DNA of 64,000 nucleotides from Acinetobacter sp. S54 (GTDB taxonomy: Bacteria; Pseudomonadota; Gammaproteobacteria; Pseudomonadales; Moraxellaceae): the NCBI RefSeq assembly GCF_016624945.1, contig NZ_JACVUI010000001.1:496001-560000 (forward strand), in the 5' to 3' direction. Shown one piece after another: positions 27,465 to 35,374 of this stretch (position 1 is its first letter; every line of letters starts with the position of its first letter). A program made the position numbers and the translations under genes. The notes under the pieces are model-generated. The model saw only the letters and a program-made list of their open reading frames with translations. It was not told where the DNA came from and did no database searches.

Positions 27465-27686
27465 TTAACCTTTTACAGATGATGCAGGTTCAGCGGTTTT
27501 AACATCGGCATCAATGGTTTTTGGTTGATTAAGTGCAGCGGTTTCCTCTTCTTCACGAATGGATTTTTTAAAATCCTTAACAGCACCGCCCACGTCTTTA
27601 CCCAGATTTTTTAGTTTTGATGTACCGAACAAAAGCACCACTACAATCAAGAAAATCACTACGTGCCAAATTGATAAGCCTGCCAT
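27465..27686 (-). CDS. tatA: Sec-independent protein translocase TatA
   Basis: A 73-residue pore-forming Tat subunit. The membrane helix is [20 protein letters not shown], followed by the [20 protein letters not shown] amphipathic helix and an acidic tail. The start at 27686 is preferred over the in-frame codon at 27731 because GGAGG lies upstream and the family begins MAGLSIWH. First gene of tatABC; the divergent AEC transporter starts 153 bases away. Confidence 0.95.
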   Translation of the reverse strand: MAGLSIWHVVIFLIVVVLLFGTSKLKNLGKDVGGAVKDFKKSIREEEETAALNQPKTIDADVKTAEPASSVKG

Positions 27687-27838
27687 TTCCCATATCCTCC
27701 AAAAGTTTGTGGATATTTCAACAGCCCGCAATGACAGGGAAGTGACAAAAATATTTCATTTTTAAGACAATTCAATTTTTTGGATAGAAAAATGCTACTA
27801 TTCAATTCGATTGTTGAAACTGTATTTCAGAGTTTTCT

Positions 27839-28717
27839 GTGAATCTTATTCTCCCATTCATTGCGTTCATTGCTGGATTATTACTGGCTCAATCGAAATA
27901 TTCCGAACGCCTGAAACCACTACTTGCAACCTTACTTGCTCGTGTTTTTATTCCGATTGTAATTATTTACAATATGGTGTTTTATCAGGCTGGTAGTTTA
28001 AGCTTGATGCTCTTTAGTTTCGTCTCCGCAGTTTTGCTCTATACGCTATTTATGCAACTCTTTAAGGATCGTTTAGGGGCATTATGTTTTAGCTACGTCA
28101 ATATGGCATGGCTAGGCTTTCCATTCGCGATTGCTTTATTTGGACCTCAGATTAGCTCTGCTATGGTTGCCTTATATATTGGTGGTTCTATTTTTGGCAA
28201 TATTTGGGCCGTGACCGCCGTCTCCTCAGCGCCTCAGTCTAAGTTAGTCATCCTGAAAAAAGTGATGCAATCTCCACCTTTTGTGGCTCTGGTTTTAGCA
28301 GGATTTGCTCGTCTGATGGGTGCACAAAATATTCAAAATACAGTCTGGTTTGATCACATTTATAGTGCCAGTAAGATCGGAATGACCTTTGCAGGAATGT
28401 GTGTTTTGGGCATGTGGTTACGTCACACCAAAGTGAATGTGAATGATTTAAAATGCAGTAGTGGCATTTTAGGTTTGAAAATTATTTGTGGTCTTGTGCT
28501 GTGTAGTATTGCCTATCTTTATTTGCCTATTCCACATATTCAGCAATATATTGGGGTGATGTTTTTGTTGTTCTGTTTACCACCTGCGGCAAATATTGTG
28601 GCACTGGAAACCCACTATCAGGGAACTGGAGTTTCAGCAAGATATATTGCGTCGGGTACAATTGTGAGTTGTGTCGTGATTGCGATTTACGGCGTGTTAT
28701 TGCATTTGTTTAAGTAG
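27839..28717 (+). CDS. AEC-family (auxin-efflux-carrier-like) transporter
   Basis: A 292-residue inner-membrane permease with nine or ten predicted helices in two halves, typical of the AEC family (malate, malonate or other small-acid transporters in bacteria). The family blocks are weak but the architecture, the length and the C-terminal LFCLPPAANIVALETHY segment (compare P-x-A-x-N in AEC members) fit. The start codon is GTG. The substrate is unknown. It stands alone between tatA (divergent) and the RraB-like gene. Confidence 0.8.
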   Translation: MNLILPFIAFIAGLLLAQSKYSERLKPLLATLLARVFIPIVIIYNMVFYQAGSLSLMLFSFVSAVLLYTLFMQLFKDRLGALCFSYVNMAWLGFPFAIALFGPQISSAMVALYIGGSIFGNIWAVTAVSSAPQSKLVILKKVMQSPPFVALVLAGFARLMGAQNIQNTVWFDHIYSASKIGMTFAGMCVLGMWLRHTKVNVNDLKCSSGILGLKIICGLVLCSIAYLYLPIPHIQQYIGVMFLLFCLPPAANIVALETHYQGTGVSARYIASGTIVSCVVIAIYGVLLHLFK

Positions 28718-28824
28718 TTTGGTTTCAACGGAGCATTTAAATAAGGGTTCTTAAGGGGCGATAAAAACTATGGACTTGATCATAATTAGTATATTGTGAT
28801 TAGAGTTTATAATTGTTAAAAGAT

Positions 28825-29157
28825 ATGAAAATGGCTCAATTCCCTGATGATGAAACAGGTGATGCATTAAGACAATTTCAGGAAAATGGTTTTGATTTGT
28901 CACATATAATAAGAATAGATTTTTTTGTTGCGGTACCATCTGAAGAAGCCGGCGAGAAAGTAGCTAATAAGGCGCAACAGCTAGGTTATGAAGTTAGTGT
29001 TGAAAAAGATAGAGTCACAGGGGAGTGGACTTGCTATTGTGAAAAAAAGATGATTCCTACTTATGAAGAGCTTATCAAATCAGAAAATGAGCTTGATAAA
29101 ATAGGGAAGCAATATGGCGGGTATAGTGATGGTTTTGGGTCATGTGGGAGTATCTGA
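28825..29157 (+). CDS. rraB: RraB-family ribonuclease E inhibitor
   Basis: A roughly 110-residue acidic protein with the RraB pattern: FPDDETGDALRQFQENGFD near the start, IDFFVAVPSEEAG, EWTCYCEKKMIPTYEE, and a Gly-rich end (GGYSDGFGSCGSI). RraB binds RNase E and alters the set of transcripts it degrades in E. coli; the same role here is an inference from family. Starts at 28825 (MKMAQF) and 28831 (MAQF) are both possible, and AAAAGA upstream suits 28825. The gene and its flanks are more AT-rich than the neighbours, with a 107-base empty gap before it. Confidence 0.75.
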   Translation: MKMAQFPDDETGDALRQFQENGFDLSHIIRIDFFVAVPSEEAGEKVANKAQQLGYEVSVEKDRVTGEWTCYCEKKMIPTYEELIKSENELDKIGKQYGGYSDGFGSCGSI

Positions 29158-29226
29158 GGTAAAGTTTTAATTTTAAAATAAAGATTAAGTTGATATTTTT
29201 TATAAGTGGAACTTGTTTTGAGTAAG

Positions 29227-29252
29227 AAAGAGAGAGGCTTTACTCTCTTTGA
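29227..29252 (+). terminator. weak hairpin after the RraB-like gene
   Basis: Arms aaagagag (29227-29234) and ctctcttt (29243-29250) with an 8-base loop. There is only a short T content after it, so it is a weak terminator candidate. The rest of 29158-29318 is AT-rich and empty. Confidence 0.45.
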
Positions 29253-29318
29253 ACAAATGTAATAAAGTCATATTTGGATAGTCTTTTATATATACAAATA
29301 TAACTTTATCAGAGAGAG

Positions 29319-29948
29319 TTATCTTTGTAGCAAACTCTCACGAAAGCGTTGCATCGCCTGTCCTCGATGGCTAATCTTATTCTTTTCTTCTTTGCTCATT
29401 TCAGCACTACTGATGCCAAGTTCAGGTAGCCAGAATAAAGGATCATAACCAAAACCATGTTCGCCGCGCGCTACTTCTAAAATTTCGCCGTGCCAAAAGC
29501 CCTGAAAGATTTGCGGAAGCGGATCTTCTGAATGTTCGACCAGCGCTAGTACGCAGACAAACATGCCTTCAATGGCTTGTCCTGAGCGACGGAAAGGTTT
29601 CAAATCATCAAGTAATTTTTCATTATTGGCGGCGTCATTGCCGTGATCACCTGCATAACGTGCTGAATAAATTCCGGGTGCACCATCTAATATCGGAATA
29701 CAAATTCCGGAATCATCCGCAATCGCAGGTTTTCCTGAAATTTTAGAAGCATGTCGCGCTTTAATGATGGCATTTTCAACGAAGCTCAGCCCATCTTCAA
29801 TTGCATCTGAAATATTGAGTTGGCCTTGGGGAATGACATCAACTGGAAGTTTTAACTCTGCAAAGAGTCTTTCAAATTCGGTAATTTTACCTTTGTTGTT
29901 ACTGGCTAAAACTAATGTACCTTGAGAGAGCCAATGTGGAGCAGACAT
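29319..29948 (-). CDS. rdgB: RdgB/HAM1-type non-canonical purine NTP pyrophosphatase
   Basis: Hydrolyses dITP, ITP and XTP to the monophosphate, keeping deaminated purines out of DNA and RNA. The substrate-binding start is LVLASNNKGKITEFE, followed by the acidic site AIADDSGICIPILDGAPG and the end block SHRGQAMQRF. Length 209 is normal. The ATG at 29948 is chosen; a TTG at 29954 is possible but unneeded. It lies downstream of a terminator that separates it from the metX-metW-Sel1 operon. Confidence 0.94.
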   Translation of the reverse strand: MSAPHWLSQGTLVLASNNKGKITEFERLFAELKLPVDVIPQGQLNISDAIEDGLSFVENAIIKARHASKISGKPAIADDSGICIPILDGAPGIYSARYAGDHGNDAANNEKLLDDLKPFRRSGQAIEGMFVCVLALVEHSEDPLPQIFQGFWHGEILEVARGEHGFGYDPLFWLPELGISSAEMSKEEKNKISHRGQAMQRFRESLLQR

Positions 29949-29982
29949 AATCAAAACCTGAATTAAAAAAGAAAATTAAAAA

Positions 29983-30008
29983 AGAAAAAGCACCCGAAGG
30001 TGCTTTAA
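29983..30008 (-). terminator. terminator of the metX-metW-Sel1 operon
   Basis: Stem AAAGCACC/GGTGCTTT (29987-29994, 29999-30006) with a CGAA-type loop; on the minus strand it is followed by a T-rich run. It begins about 15 bases after the Sel1-protein stop. Confidence 0.8.
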
Positions 30009-30020
30009 AATTTAAAAAAG

Positions 30021-30608
30021 TTACTGCGCTTGAATCCATTTATCCGCACGGTCAACTGCCTGACGAATCTGGTCTTGGGTTAAGTTGGCAGCCAAAGCCG
30101 TTTTCTTGCTTTGTGACATATTGATCACCTTGTTGTCCAGCATACCGTCACGAGTGGATAACTCATACCATTGGTACGCGCCCTGATAATTTTTCTTTTG
30201 TTCTTCCATCATCGCAAGGTTGTAGCTAGCACGGTTATCACCATTACTTGCTGCTTTCTCGAAATATTTACGTGCCATGGCTTCATTTTTAGAAACGCCT
30301 ACACCATCTGCATACATACGGCCAACATTTAACTGAGCAGGAGAAAGCCCCTGATCTGCGGCTGCTTTAAACCATGCAAAAGCTTGTTTTTCGTCTTTGG
30401 CAACATCTTTACCATATTGGTAATGCGAACCTAAATAAAATTGTGCACCAGCCTGTCCAGCTTTAGCAGCTTTCATCAGATCATTCACACCCATGGTTGA
30501 AAAGTGTGCAGCCTGTGCTGCAATAGACTGTGGCTGGGCAACGTAATCAGCATGTGCGTGAATACTCAAAAGTCCAACTACTAGTGTGCTGAATAATGTT
30601 TTTTTCAT
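30021..30608 (-). CDS. secreted Sel1-repeat protein
   Basis: A 195-residue periplasmic protein: signal peptide of about 20 residues ending AHA-D, then three or so Sel1-like repeats (GAQFYLGSHYQYGKDVAKDE, SPAQLNVGRMYADGVGVSKN, RASYNLAMMEEQKKNYQGAY). Such repeats form helical hairpins for protein binding. Its ATG overlaps the metW stop by four bases, so it is translationally coupled to a methionine gene, which is unexpected for a periplasmic protein. No specific partner can be named. Confidence 0.85.
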   Translation of the reverse strand: MKKTLFSTLVVGLLSIHAHADYVAQPQSIAAQAAHFSTMGVNDLMKAAKAGQAGAQFYLGSHYQYGKDVAKDEKQAFAWFKAAADQGLSPAQLNVGRMYADGVGVSKNEAMARKYFEKAASNGDNRASYNLAMMEEQKKNYQGAYQWYELSTRDGMLDNKVINMSQSKKTALAANLTQDQIRQAVDRADKWIQAQ

Positions 30609-31198
30609 AGAGCGCTCACTCGATATATTGCGACTTCACCAAACAAATTAGGGACATGCTTACTTAAAAAGCTCCCTTGCTGATTCCCATTGACGGCAAG
30701 TCGATTAATTATCCGAATCTGATTTTCTGCACATAGTGCTTCAAAATCTCGGAAAGTACATAAATGAATATTGGGCGTGTTATACCACATATAAGGTAAT
30801 GCATCTGAAACAGGCATCATTCCTTTCAAAGCCAAAAACGAGCGCGTCTTCCAATGCGCAAAGTTTGGAAAAGTAATGATGGCTTGTTTGCCCACTCGCA
30901 CCATATCACGTAATAAAACATCTGGTGCATCTACAGCTTGCAAAGCTTGTGCCATAACAACATTATCAAAAGATTGATTTGCGAAACGGCTCAAGCCAAG
31001 ATTCAAGTCTTGCTGAATAATATTTAACCCGCGACTGACAGCAATTGCAATCTTTTCTTGATCAATTTCTAGTCCATAAGCACGAATTTGGTGTTTTTTA
31101 CTCATATGAGCCAATAATTCGCCATCTCCACACCCTAAATCCAGCACACTCGAGCCTGGTTTAATCCATTTTTCCGCAAGTTGTTGGTCTATACGCAT
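30605..31198 (-). CDS. metW: methionine biosynthesis protein MetW
   Basis: A 197-residue SAM-binding methyltransferase-fold protein. Motif I is SVLDLGCGDGELLAHM (about residues 18-33). MetW occurs paired with MetX in proteobacteria and is reported to be needed for or to boost homoserine acyltransferase activity. Here its start codon overlaps the metX stop by one base, the classic metX-metW arrangement. At its other end it overlaps the Sel1-protein gene. Confidence 0.95.
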   Translation of the reverse strand: MRIDQQLAEKWIKPGSSVLDLGCGDGELLAHMSKKHQIRAYGLEIDQEKIAIAVSRGLNIIQQDLNLGLSRFANQSFDNVVMAQALQAVDAPDVLLRDMVRVGKQAIITFPNFAHWKTRSFLALKGMMPVSDALPYMWYNTPNIHLCTFRDFEALCAENQIRIINRLAVNGNQQGSFLSKHVPNLFGEVAIYRVSAL

Positions 31199-32361
31199 TA
31201 GATCGCCTCCACTTGTGGGGTAGATTTTAAAAGCACTTCACCCCCTAAAAAAGCCCGTAGCGTTTTGACATAAAGTGGAATGGGAAATAAAAACGAATCA
31301 TGACCCTGTTCAGCATCAATATCCAGATAAGTTACAGGTTTATGATTGGTAATGAGTGCATCGACGATTTCCTGAGAGCGTTCTGGGGCAAAGCGCCAGT
31401 CCGTAGTAAATGAAACCACTAAAAAGCGACACTGCGTTTGTGCCATGGCTTTAGTCAAGGATTGCTCGTACTCACGTGATGGATCGAAATAATCCAGAGC
31501 TTTGGTCATAATCAAATACGTATTGGCATCAAAGTTTCGACTAAATTGCTCACCTTGATAGCGCAAATAGCTTTCCACCTGAAATTCAACATCAAAGCCA
31601 TACATAAATTTGCCTGATTTTAAGTCACGGCCAAATTTCTGTTTCATTGCCTCTTCAGATAGATAGGTAATATGACCGACCATACGTGCCAAAATCAGCC
31701 CACGTTTTGGATAGCTATCATTTTCAAGATAACGTCCATGATAAAAATCAGGATCAGATAGAATCGACTGTCGCGCGACTTCGTTAAAGGCAATATTCTG
31801 TGCAGACAGTTTTGGTGCACTCGCAATAATCACACAATTTTTTAAACGATCAGGATAATCCACAGACCATTGCAATGCCTGCATTCCACCCAAAGACCCT
31901 CCAATAATGGCATACCAAATATCAACTCCTAACCGGTCTGATAACATGGTTTGAGTTTTAACCCAGTCACGCACCGTGACCAATGGGAAATCAGGGCCAT
32001 AAGGACGATTTTCATTTTCAGGATTTGGAGAAGTGGGGCCAGTAGAACCATTACATCCGCCAATATTATTCAAGGCCACCACAAAAAAATCATTAGTATC
32101 AATGGCTTTACCTGGTCCAATACAAGCATCCCACCAACCGGCTTTTTTATCATCTTCATGATGATAACCTGCCGCATGATGATGTCCAGAAAGGGCATGA
32201 CAAATTAGAATTGCGTTGGATTTATCTGCGTTCAACGTACCATAAGTTTCAACCATCAGCTCGAAACGCGGTAGACTGCGGCCACATTCTAAATGCAGAG
32301 GTTGTTCAAATTGAAACTTTTGTGGAGTGACCAAACCCACGGAGTCAGATGGAAAAGACAC
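31198..32361 (-). CDS. metX: homoserine O-acyltransferase MetX
   Basis: Activates homoserine with acetyl- or succinyl-CoA for methionine synthesis. Alpha/beta-hydrolase fold: [12 protein letters not shown] near the N-terminus, nucleophile Ser in [12 protein letters not shown], and the catalytic Asp/His at the end ([10 protein letters not shown]). Length 387 is normal. The start codon is GTG without a strong ribosome binding site; the family N-terminus supports it. Whether it uses acetyl- or succinyl-CoA cannot be settled by eye. Operon metX-metW-Sel1. Confidence 0.94.
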   Translation of the reverse strand: MSFPSDSVGLVTPQKFQFEQPLHLECGRSLPRFELMVETYGTLNADKSNAILICHALSGHHHAAGYHHEDDKKAGWWDACIGPGKAIDTNDFFVVALNNIGGCNGSTGPTSPNPENENRPYGPDFPLVTVRDWVKTQTMLSDRLGVDIWYAIIGGSLGGMQALQWSVDYPDRLKNCVIIASAPKLSAQNIAFNEVARQSILSDPDFYHGRYLENDSYPKRGLILARMVGHITYLSEEAMKQKFGRDLKSGKFMYGFDVEFQVESYLRYQGEQFSRNFDANTYLIMTKALDYFDPSREYEQSLTKAMAQTQCRFLVVSFTTDWRFAPERSQEIVDALITNHKPVTYLDIDAEQGHDSFLFPIPLYVKTLRAFLGGEVLLKSTPQVEAI

Positions 32362-32399
32362 GGGAGCAATTCGCCTTCTATCTTTAAATCAATAATAAA

Positions 32400-32426
32400 G
32401 AAAGGATACCATAGGTATCCTTTCAA
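32400..32426 (-). terminator. terminator after leuA
   Basis: Perfect 11 bp stem GAAAGGATACC/GGTATCCTTTC with an ATA loop, downstream of leuA and before metX on the same strand. Confidence 0.75.
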
Positions 32427-32445
32427 AAAGAGTGTTTTACTTAGT

Positions 32446-34143
32446 TTATACAGCAGCAGCAGCCACTTGTTCAGTGCTTAATACGCCTTGTTCAATTAAG
32501 CGGTTGGTCGAGGCCAAAATCGCTTCAATCGATGAAGTAACGGTATTGTCATGTACGCCAGCACCAAAGGCACTTTTACCTGTACCTTTAACCTGAATTT
32601 CGATCAGGGTTAAGGCTTTGGCATTGGCACCCGAGCTAATGCTACGCTCTTCGTAATTTAAAACGTCAATTGGCAATTGAAGCGCATTTAGAAAGGCTGA
32701 AATAGGACCATTACCTTCACCGCGTAATTGTTGAATTTCACCATCAATTTCCACGTCTAATTCAATAATTTGTGTGCCATTAATATCAGAAAGACGATAG
32801 TTTTTCGCGGTATAATGCCGTTCTTTGGCATTGACATAGGTATCTTGGAACAAGTTCCAGATGTCCGTTGCACTAATTTCTGTGCCATTACTATCTGTAT
32901 GCTGTTGCACAATTTGCGAAAATTCAATCTGTAAACGACGCGGCAATACGACGTTATAGTTGGCTTCTAACAAGTAGGCAATTCCGCCTTTACCCGACTG
33001 ACTATTGACACGAATCACCGCATCATAGTCACGCCCCAAGTCTTTGGGATCGATCGGTAAATAAGGCATGTCCCAGATTTCTTCATTTTTCTGGAATTCA
33101 AAACCTTTTTTGATTGCATCTTGATGTGAACCAGAGAATGCGGTGAACACCAAGTCGCCGGCATATGGATGGCGCGGATGTACAGGTAAACCCGTACATT
33201 CTTCAATCGTAGCAATTACTTCATTAATATTGGAGAAATCCAATTCAGGCGCAACGCCCTGAGTGTACATATTCAAGGCAATTGCCGCGACATCAACATT
33301 ACCCGTACGTTCGCCATTGCCAAAGACGCAACCTTCAACACGATCCGCACCCGCCATAATCGCGAGTTCAGAAGCTGCAATACCACAACCACGATCATTA
33401 TGACAATGAACCGAAATAATCACGCCATCACGGCGAGCAATATTGCGGTGCATCCATTCGATCTGGTCAGCATAGACGTTCGGCGTTGAAACTTCGACTG
33501 TTGCCGGTAAATTTAAGATCACTTTATTTTCAGGAGATGCTTCCCAAATTTCAGTGACCGCATCACAGACATCTCTGGCAACTTCTAATTCTGTTGCAGA
33601 AAAACATTCTGGGCTGTATTGGAAAATCCAGTCTGTTTCAGGATATTGTGCTGCAATTTCCTTGATTTTTTTAGCGGCATTGACTGCTAATGATTTTGCA
33701 CCGTCCACACCGACATTTAAAACTTTTTTACGGAAAGTGGGTGAGTTCGCGTTGTAAATATGCACAATTGCACGTTTTGCACCGACTAAAGATTCAAAAG
33801 TGCGTTCAATCAAATGATCACGTGCTTGTACCAAGACTTCAATATATACATCGTCTGGAATGTGATTTTCTTCAATCAATTTACGGGTAAAGTCAAAGTC
33901 CACTTGTGATGCAGATGGAAAACCAATTTCAATGTGTTTAAAACCAATTTTGACCAACATCTGGAACATTTTAAACTTTTGATCGATGTCCATTGGTTCA
34001 AAAATCGCTTGATTACCGTCACGTAAGTCGGTACTCATCCAAATCGGTGCTTTGGTAATTTCGTTATTTGGCCATTGGCGGTCAGGTAAATCGACACGCT
34101 GGTACATACGACGGTATTTTTTGCTTGGGTCTGCCAACATCAT
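32446..34143 (-). CDS. leuA: 2-isopropylmalate synthase (long form)
   Basis: First committed step of leucine synthesis: acetyl-CoA plus 2-oxoisovalerate to 2-isopropylmalate. The TIM-barrel domain has the metal-site motifs STDLRDGNQ and VHCHNDRGCG. The C-terminal LeuA regulatory domain (about residues 440-565) holds the leucine feedback site (ISAFLNALQ, EIQVKGTGKSAFGAG). From the ATG at 34143 the protein is 565 residues, the usual LeuA type 2 length; AAGGAG lies 7 bases before it, while the in-frame codon at 34176 has none. A leader region with a short Leu-rich ORF precedes it. Confidence 0.95.
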   Translation of the reverse strand: MMLADPSKKYRRMYQRVDLPDRQWPNNEITKAPIWMSTDLRDGNQAIFEPMDIDQKFKMFQMLVKIGFKHIEIGFPSASQVDFDFTRKLIEENHIPDDVYIEVLVQARDHLIERTFESLVGAKRAIVHIYNANSPTFRKKVLNVGVDGAKSLAVNAAKKIKEIAAQYPETDWIFQYSPECFSATELEVARDVCDAVTEIWEASPENKVILNLPATVEVSTPNVYADQIEWMHRNIARRDGVIISVHCHNDRGCGIAASELAIMAGADRVEGCVFGNGERTGNVDVAAIALNMYTQGVAPELDFSNINEVIATIEECTGLPVHPRHPYAGDLVFTAFSGSHQDAIKKGFEFQKNEEIWDMPYLPIDPKDLGRDYDAVIRVNSQSGKGGIAYLLEANYNVVLPRRLQIEFSQIVQQHTDSNGTEISATDIWNLFQDTYVNAKERHYTAKNYRLSDINGTQIIELDVEIDGEIQQLRGEGNGPISAFLNALQLPIDVLNYEERSISSGANAKALTLIEIQVKGTGKSAFGAGVHDNTVTSSIEAILASTNRLIEQGVLSTEQVAAAAV

Positions 34144-34161
34144 GAGATAACTCCTTGTCGT

Positions 34162-34287
34162 AGCGCGCTTGCTCAATATTTTTAGGCAGCTTACTACTTT
34201 ATATATGGTGTCTAAATAAGATGATTTAAAGAAAAGAGCTTAAAAATTTCGAGGCCAGTTTAGAGGCAAAAAGAGAGTATGCGCGCT
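34162..34287 (-). promoter_or_regulatory. leuA leader with competing GC-rich pairings
   Basis: AGCGCGC at 34287-34281 (inside the leader ORF) is complementary to GCGCGCT at 34168-34162, which lies 5 bases before the leuA AAGGAG. The first element can instead form a local hairpin TGCGC/GCGCA just after the Leu codons. This could allow translational attenuation. No clear intrinsic terminator is seen in the leader. Confidence 0.35.
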
Positions 34288-34358
34288 TGGCGCAGCATCA
34301 GGAGCATGGTCAAATCAGTTGTAGACTTGGAAAAAGCAAAAATGTATTTCATTTCCAT
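34260..34358 (-). CDS. putative leucine-rich leader peptide of leuA
   Basis: A short minus-strand ORF ends at 34260, 116 bases before leuA. From the ATG at 34358 it has 32 codons; an upstream in-frame ATG at 34433 would give 57, and an internal one gives 15. The last 17 codons hold six Leu, mostly CTC and CTG (LTMLLMLRQARILSFCL). Start sites have weak ribosome binding sites, so expression is not shown. The gap between leuA and piuC (34144-34590) otherwise holds AT-rich sequence and a TTTCACCT/AGGTGAAA inverted repeat (34382-34389, 34421-34428). Confidence 0.35.
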   Translation of the reverse strand: MEMKYIFAFSKSTTDLTMLLMLRQARILSFCL

Positions 34359-34590
34359 ATACCATTCAATAAGCGGAGTGGTTTCACCTGAGTAAAGGAT
34401 TTTACGACTCGTTTGAGTGTAGGTGAAAAACATCGCATATGCAAAATCATAGTGTAGATTTTAATTTGAATTAATGGAAAATATTTCCCTGTTTTTTGCG
34501 TAATATGCAATTTATAAGGAAATATTTTTCATTAAATGTTTTTATTTTGGTGGTATTTTTTGTTTATGGAGTTAAAAGTGATGATTTGTT

Positions 34591-35274
34591 TTAAAGCTCC
34601 GACCACATTCGCATCAGGTTATGATAAATATTGGTTAACTTCATTACTTCTGGATAGCGATCTCCATGTTGCATGCGTAAGTTGCGAACGGATTCATCTA
34701 AAGTAAATAGCAAATGTCGTTTATTATCATCGCGAATTAAACTTTGTACCCAAAAAAAAGAAGCAAAACGTGTACCACGCGTAATACTACTAACTTCATG
34801 CAAACTTGTGGCAGGATAAAGTACGACATCGCCTGCAGGAAGTTTAACCTCGTGGTAGCCGTAAGTATCTTCAATAACCAGTTCACCACCTTCATATTCT
34901 TCGGGTTCACTTAAAAATAACGTGCAGGATAGGTCGGTACGAATTTGTTCGGTGGTGCCACGAATCAGTCGAATAGAATTGTCGACATGGAAACCAAAAC
35001 TTTCATGCTCATCATAACGATTAAATAAGGGTGGAATGACCTGGTGGGGAAGGGCAGCTGTCTGAAATATGGGATTATTCCAAATGGCCTTAATCACGAG
35101 ATCACTTAAATGGTGGGTCAAGGGATCTTGTTCAGATAATTGCTGATTATGTTTGACAGATGCAGACAAAGTTCCAGCTGTGACTTTTCCTCCAACCCAA
35201 TGGGCTGACTCCATCAATGTTCTAAATTCTGCAACCTGTTCTTTGCTAAGTACATTGGGAATATGATGAATCAT
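34591..35274 (-). CDS. piuC: Fe(II)/2-oxoglutarate-dependent dioxygenase PiuC
   Basis: A 228-residue PKHD-type hydroxylase family member. The iron ligands are the HxD in GFHVDNSIRLI and the distal His in SLHEVSSITRGTRFASF, where the Arg would bind 2-oxoglutarate. PiuC is normally encoded beside an iron-siderophore receptor; here piuA lies just upstream on the same strand. The substrate is unknown. The ATG at 35274 has AAAGG upstream and is preferred over the in-frame TTG at 35292. A terminator hairpin lies between piuA and piuC, so piuC may depend on readthrough or its own promoter. Confidence 0.92.
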   Translation of the reverse strand: MIHHIPNVLSKEQVAEFRTLMESAHWVGGKVTAGTLSASVKHNQQLSEQDPLTHHLSDLVIKAIWNNPIFQTAALPHQVIPPLFNRYDEHESFGFHVDNSIRLIRGTTEQIRTDLSCTLFLSEPEEYEGGELVIEDTYGYHEVKLPAGDVVLYPATSLHEVSSITRGTRFASFFWVQSLIRDDNKRHLLFTLDESVRNLRMQHGDRYPEVMKLTNIYHNLMRMWSEL

Positions 35275-35308
35275 GTCGAATACCTTTGCCAAGAAAACGT
35301 CAGTTGTA

Positions 35309-35336
35309 AAAATAGCCTCAAAGATGAGGCTATTTT
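35309..35336 (-). terminator. hairpin between piuA and piuC
   Basis: Stem AAAATAGCCTCA/TGAGGCTATTTT with a 4-base loop; on the minus strand a T-run follows. It lies 39 bases after the piuA stop. Confidence 0.8.
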
Positions 35337-35374
35337 ATATGAGTTTTAAATAAAGCCATAAATAAACGATGGTT

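Noticed and set aside
34470..34540. AT-rich inverted repeat GAAAATATTTCC ... GGAAATATTTTTC as an RNA gene or terminator
   Set aside because: The stem is nearly all A/T, has an imperfect match and a 29-base loop, so it is weak evidence for a functional element.
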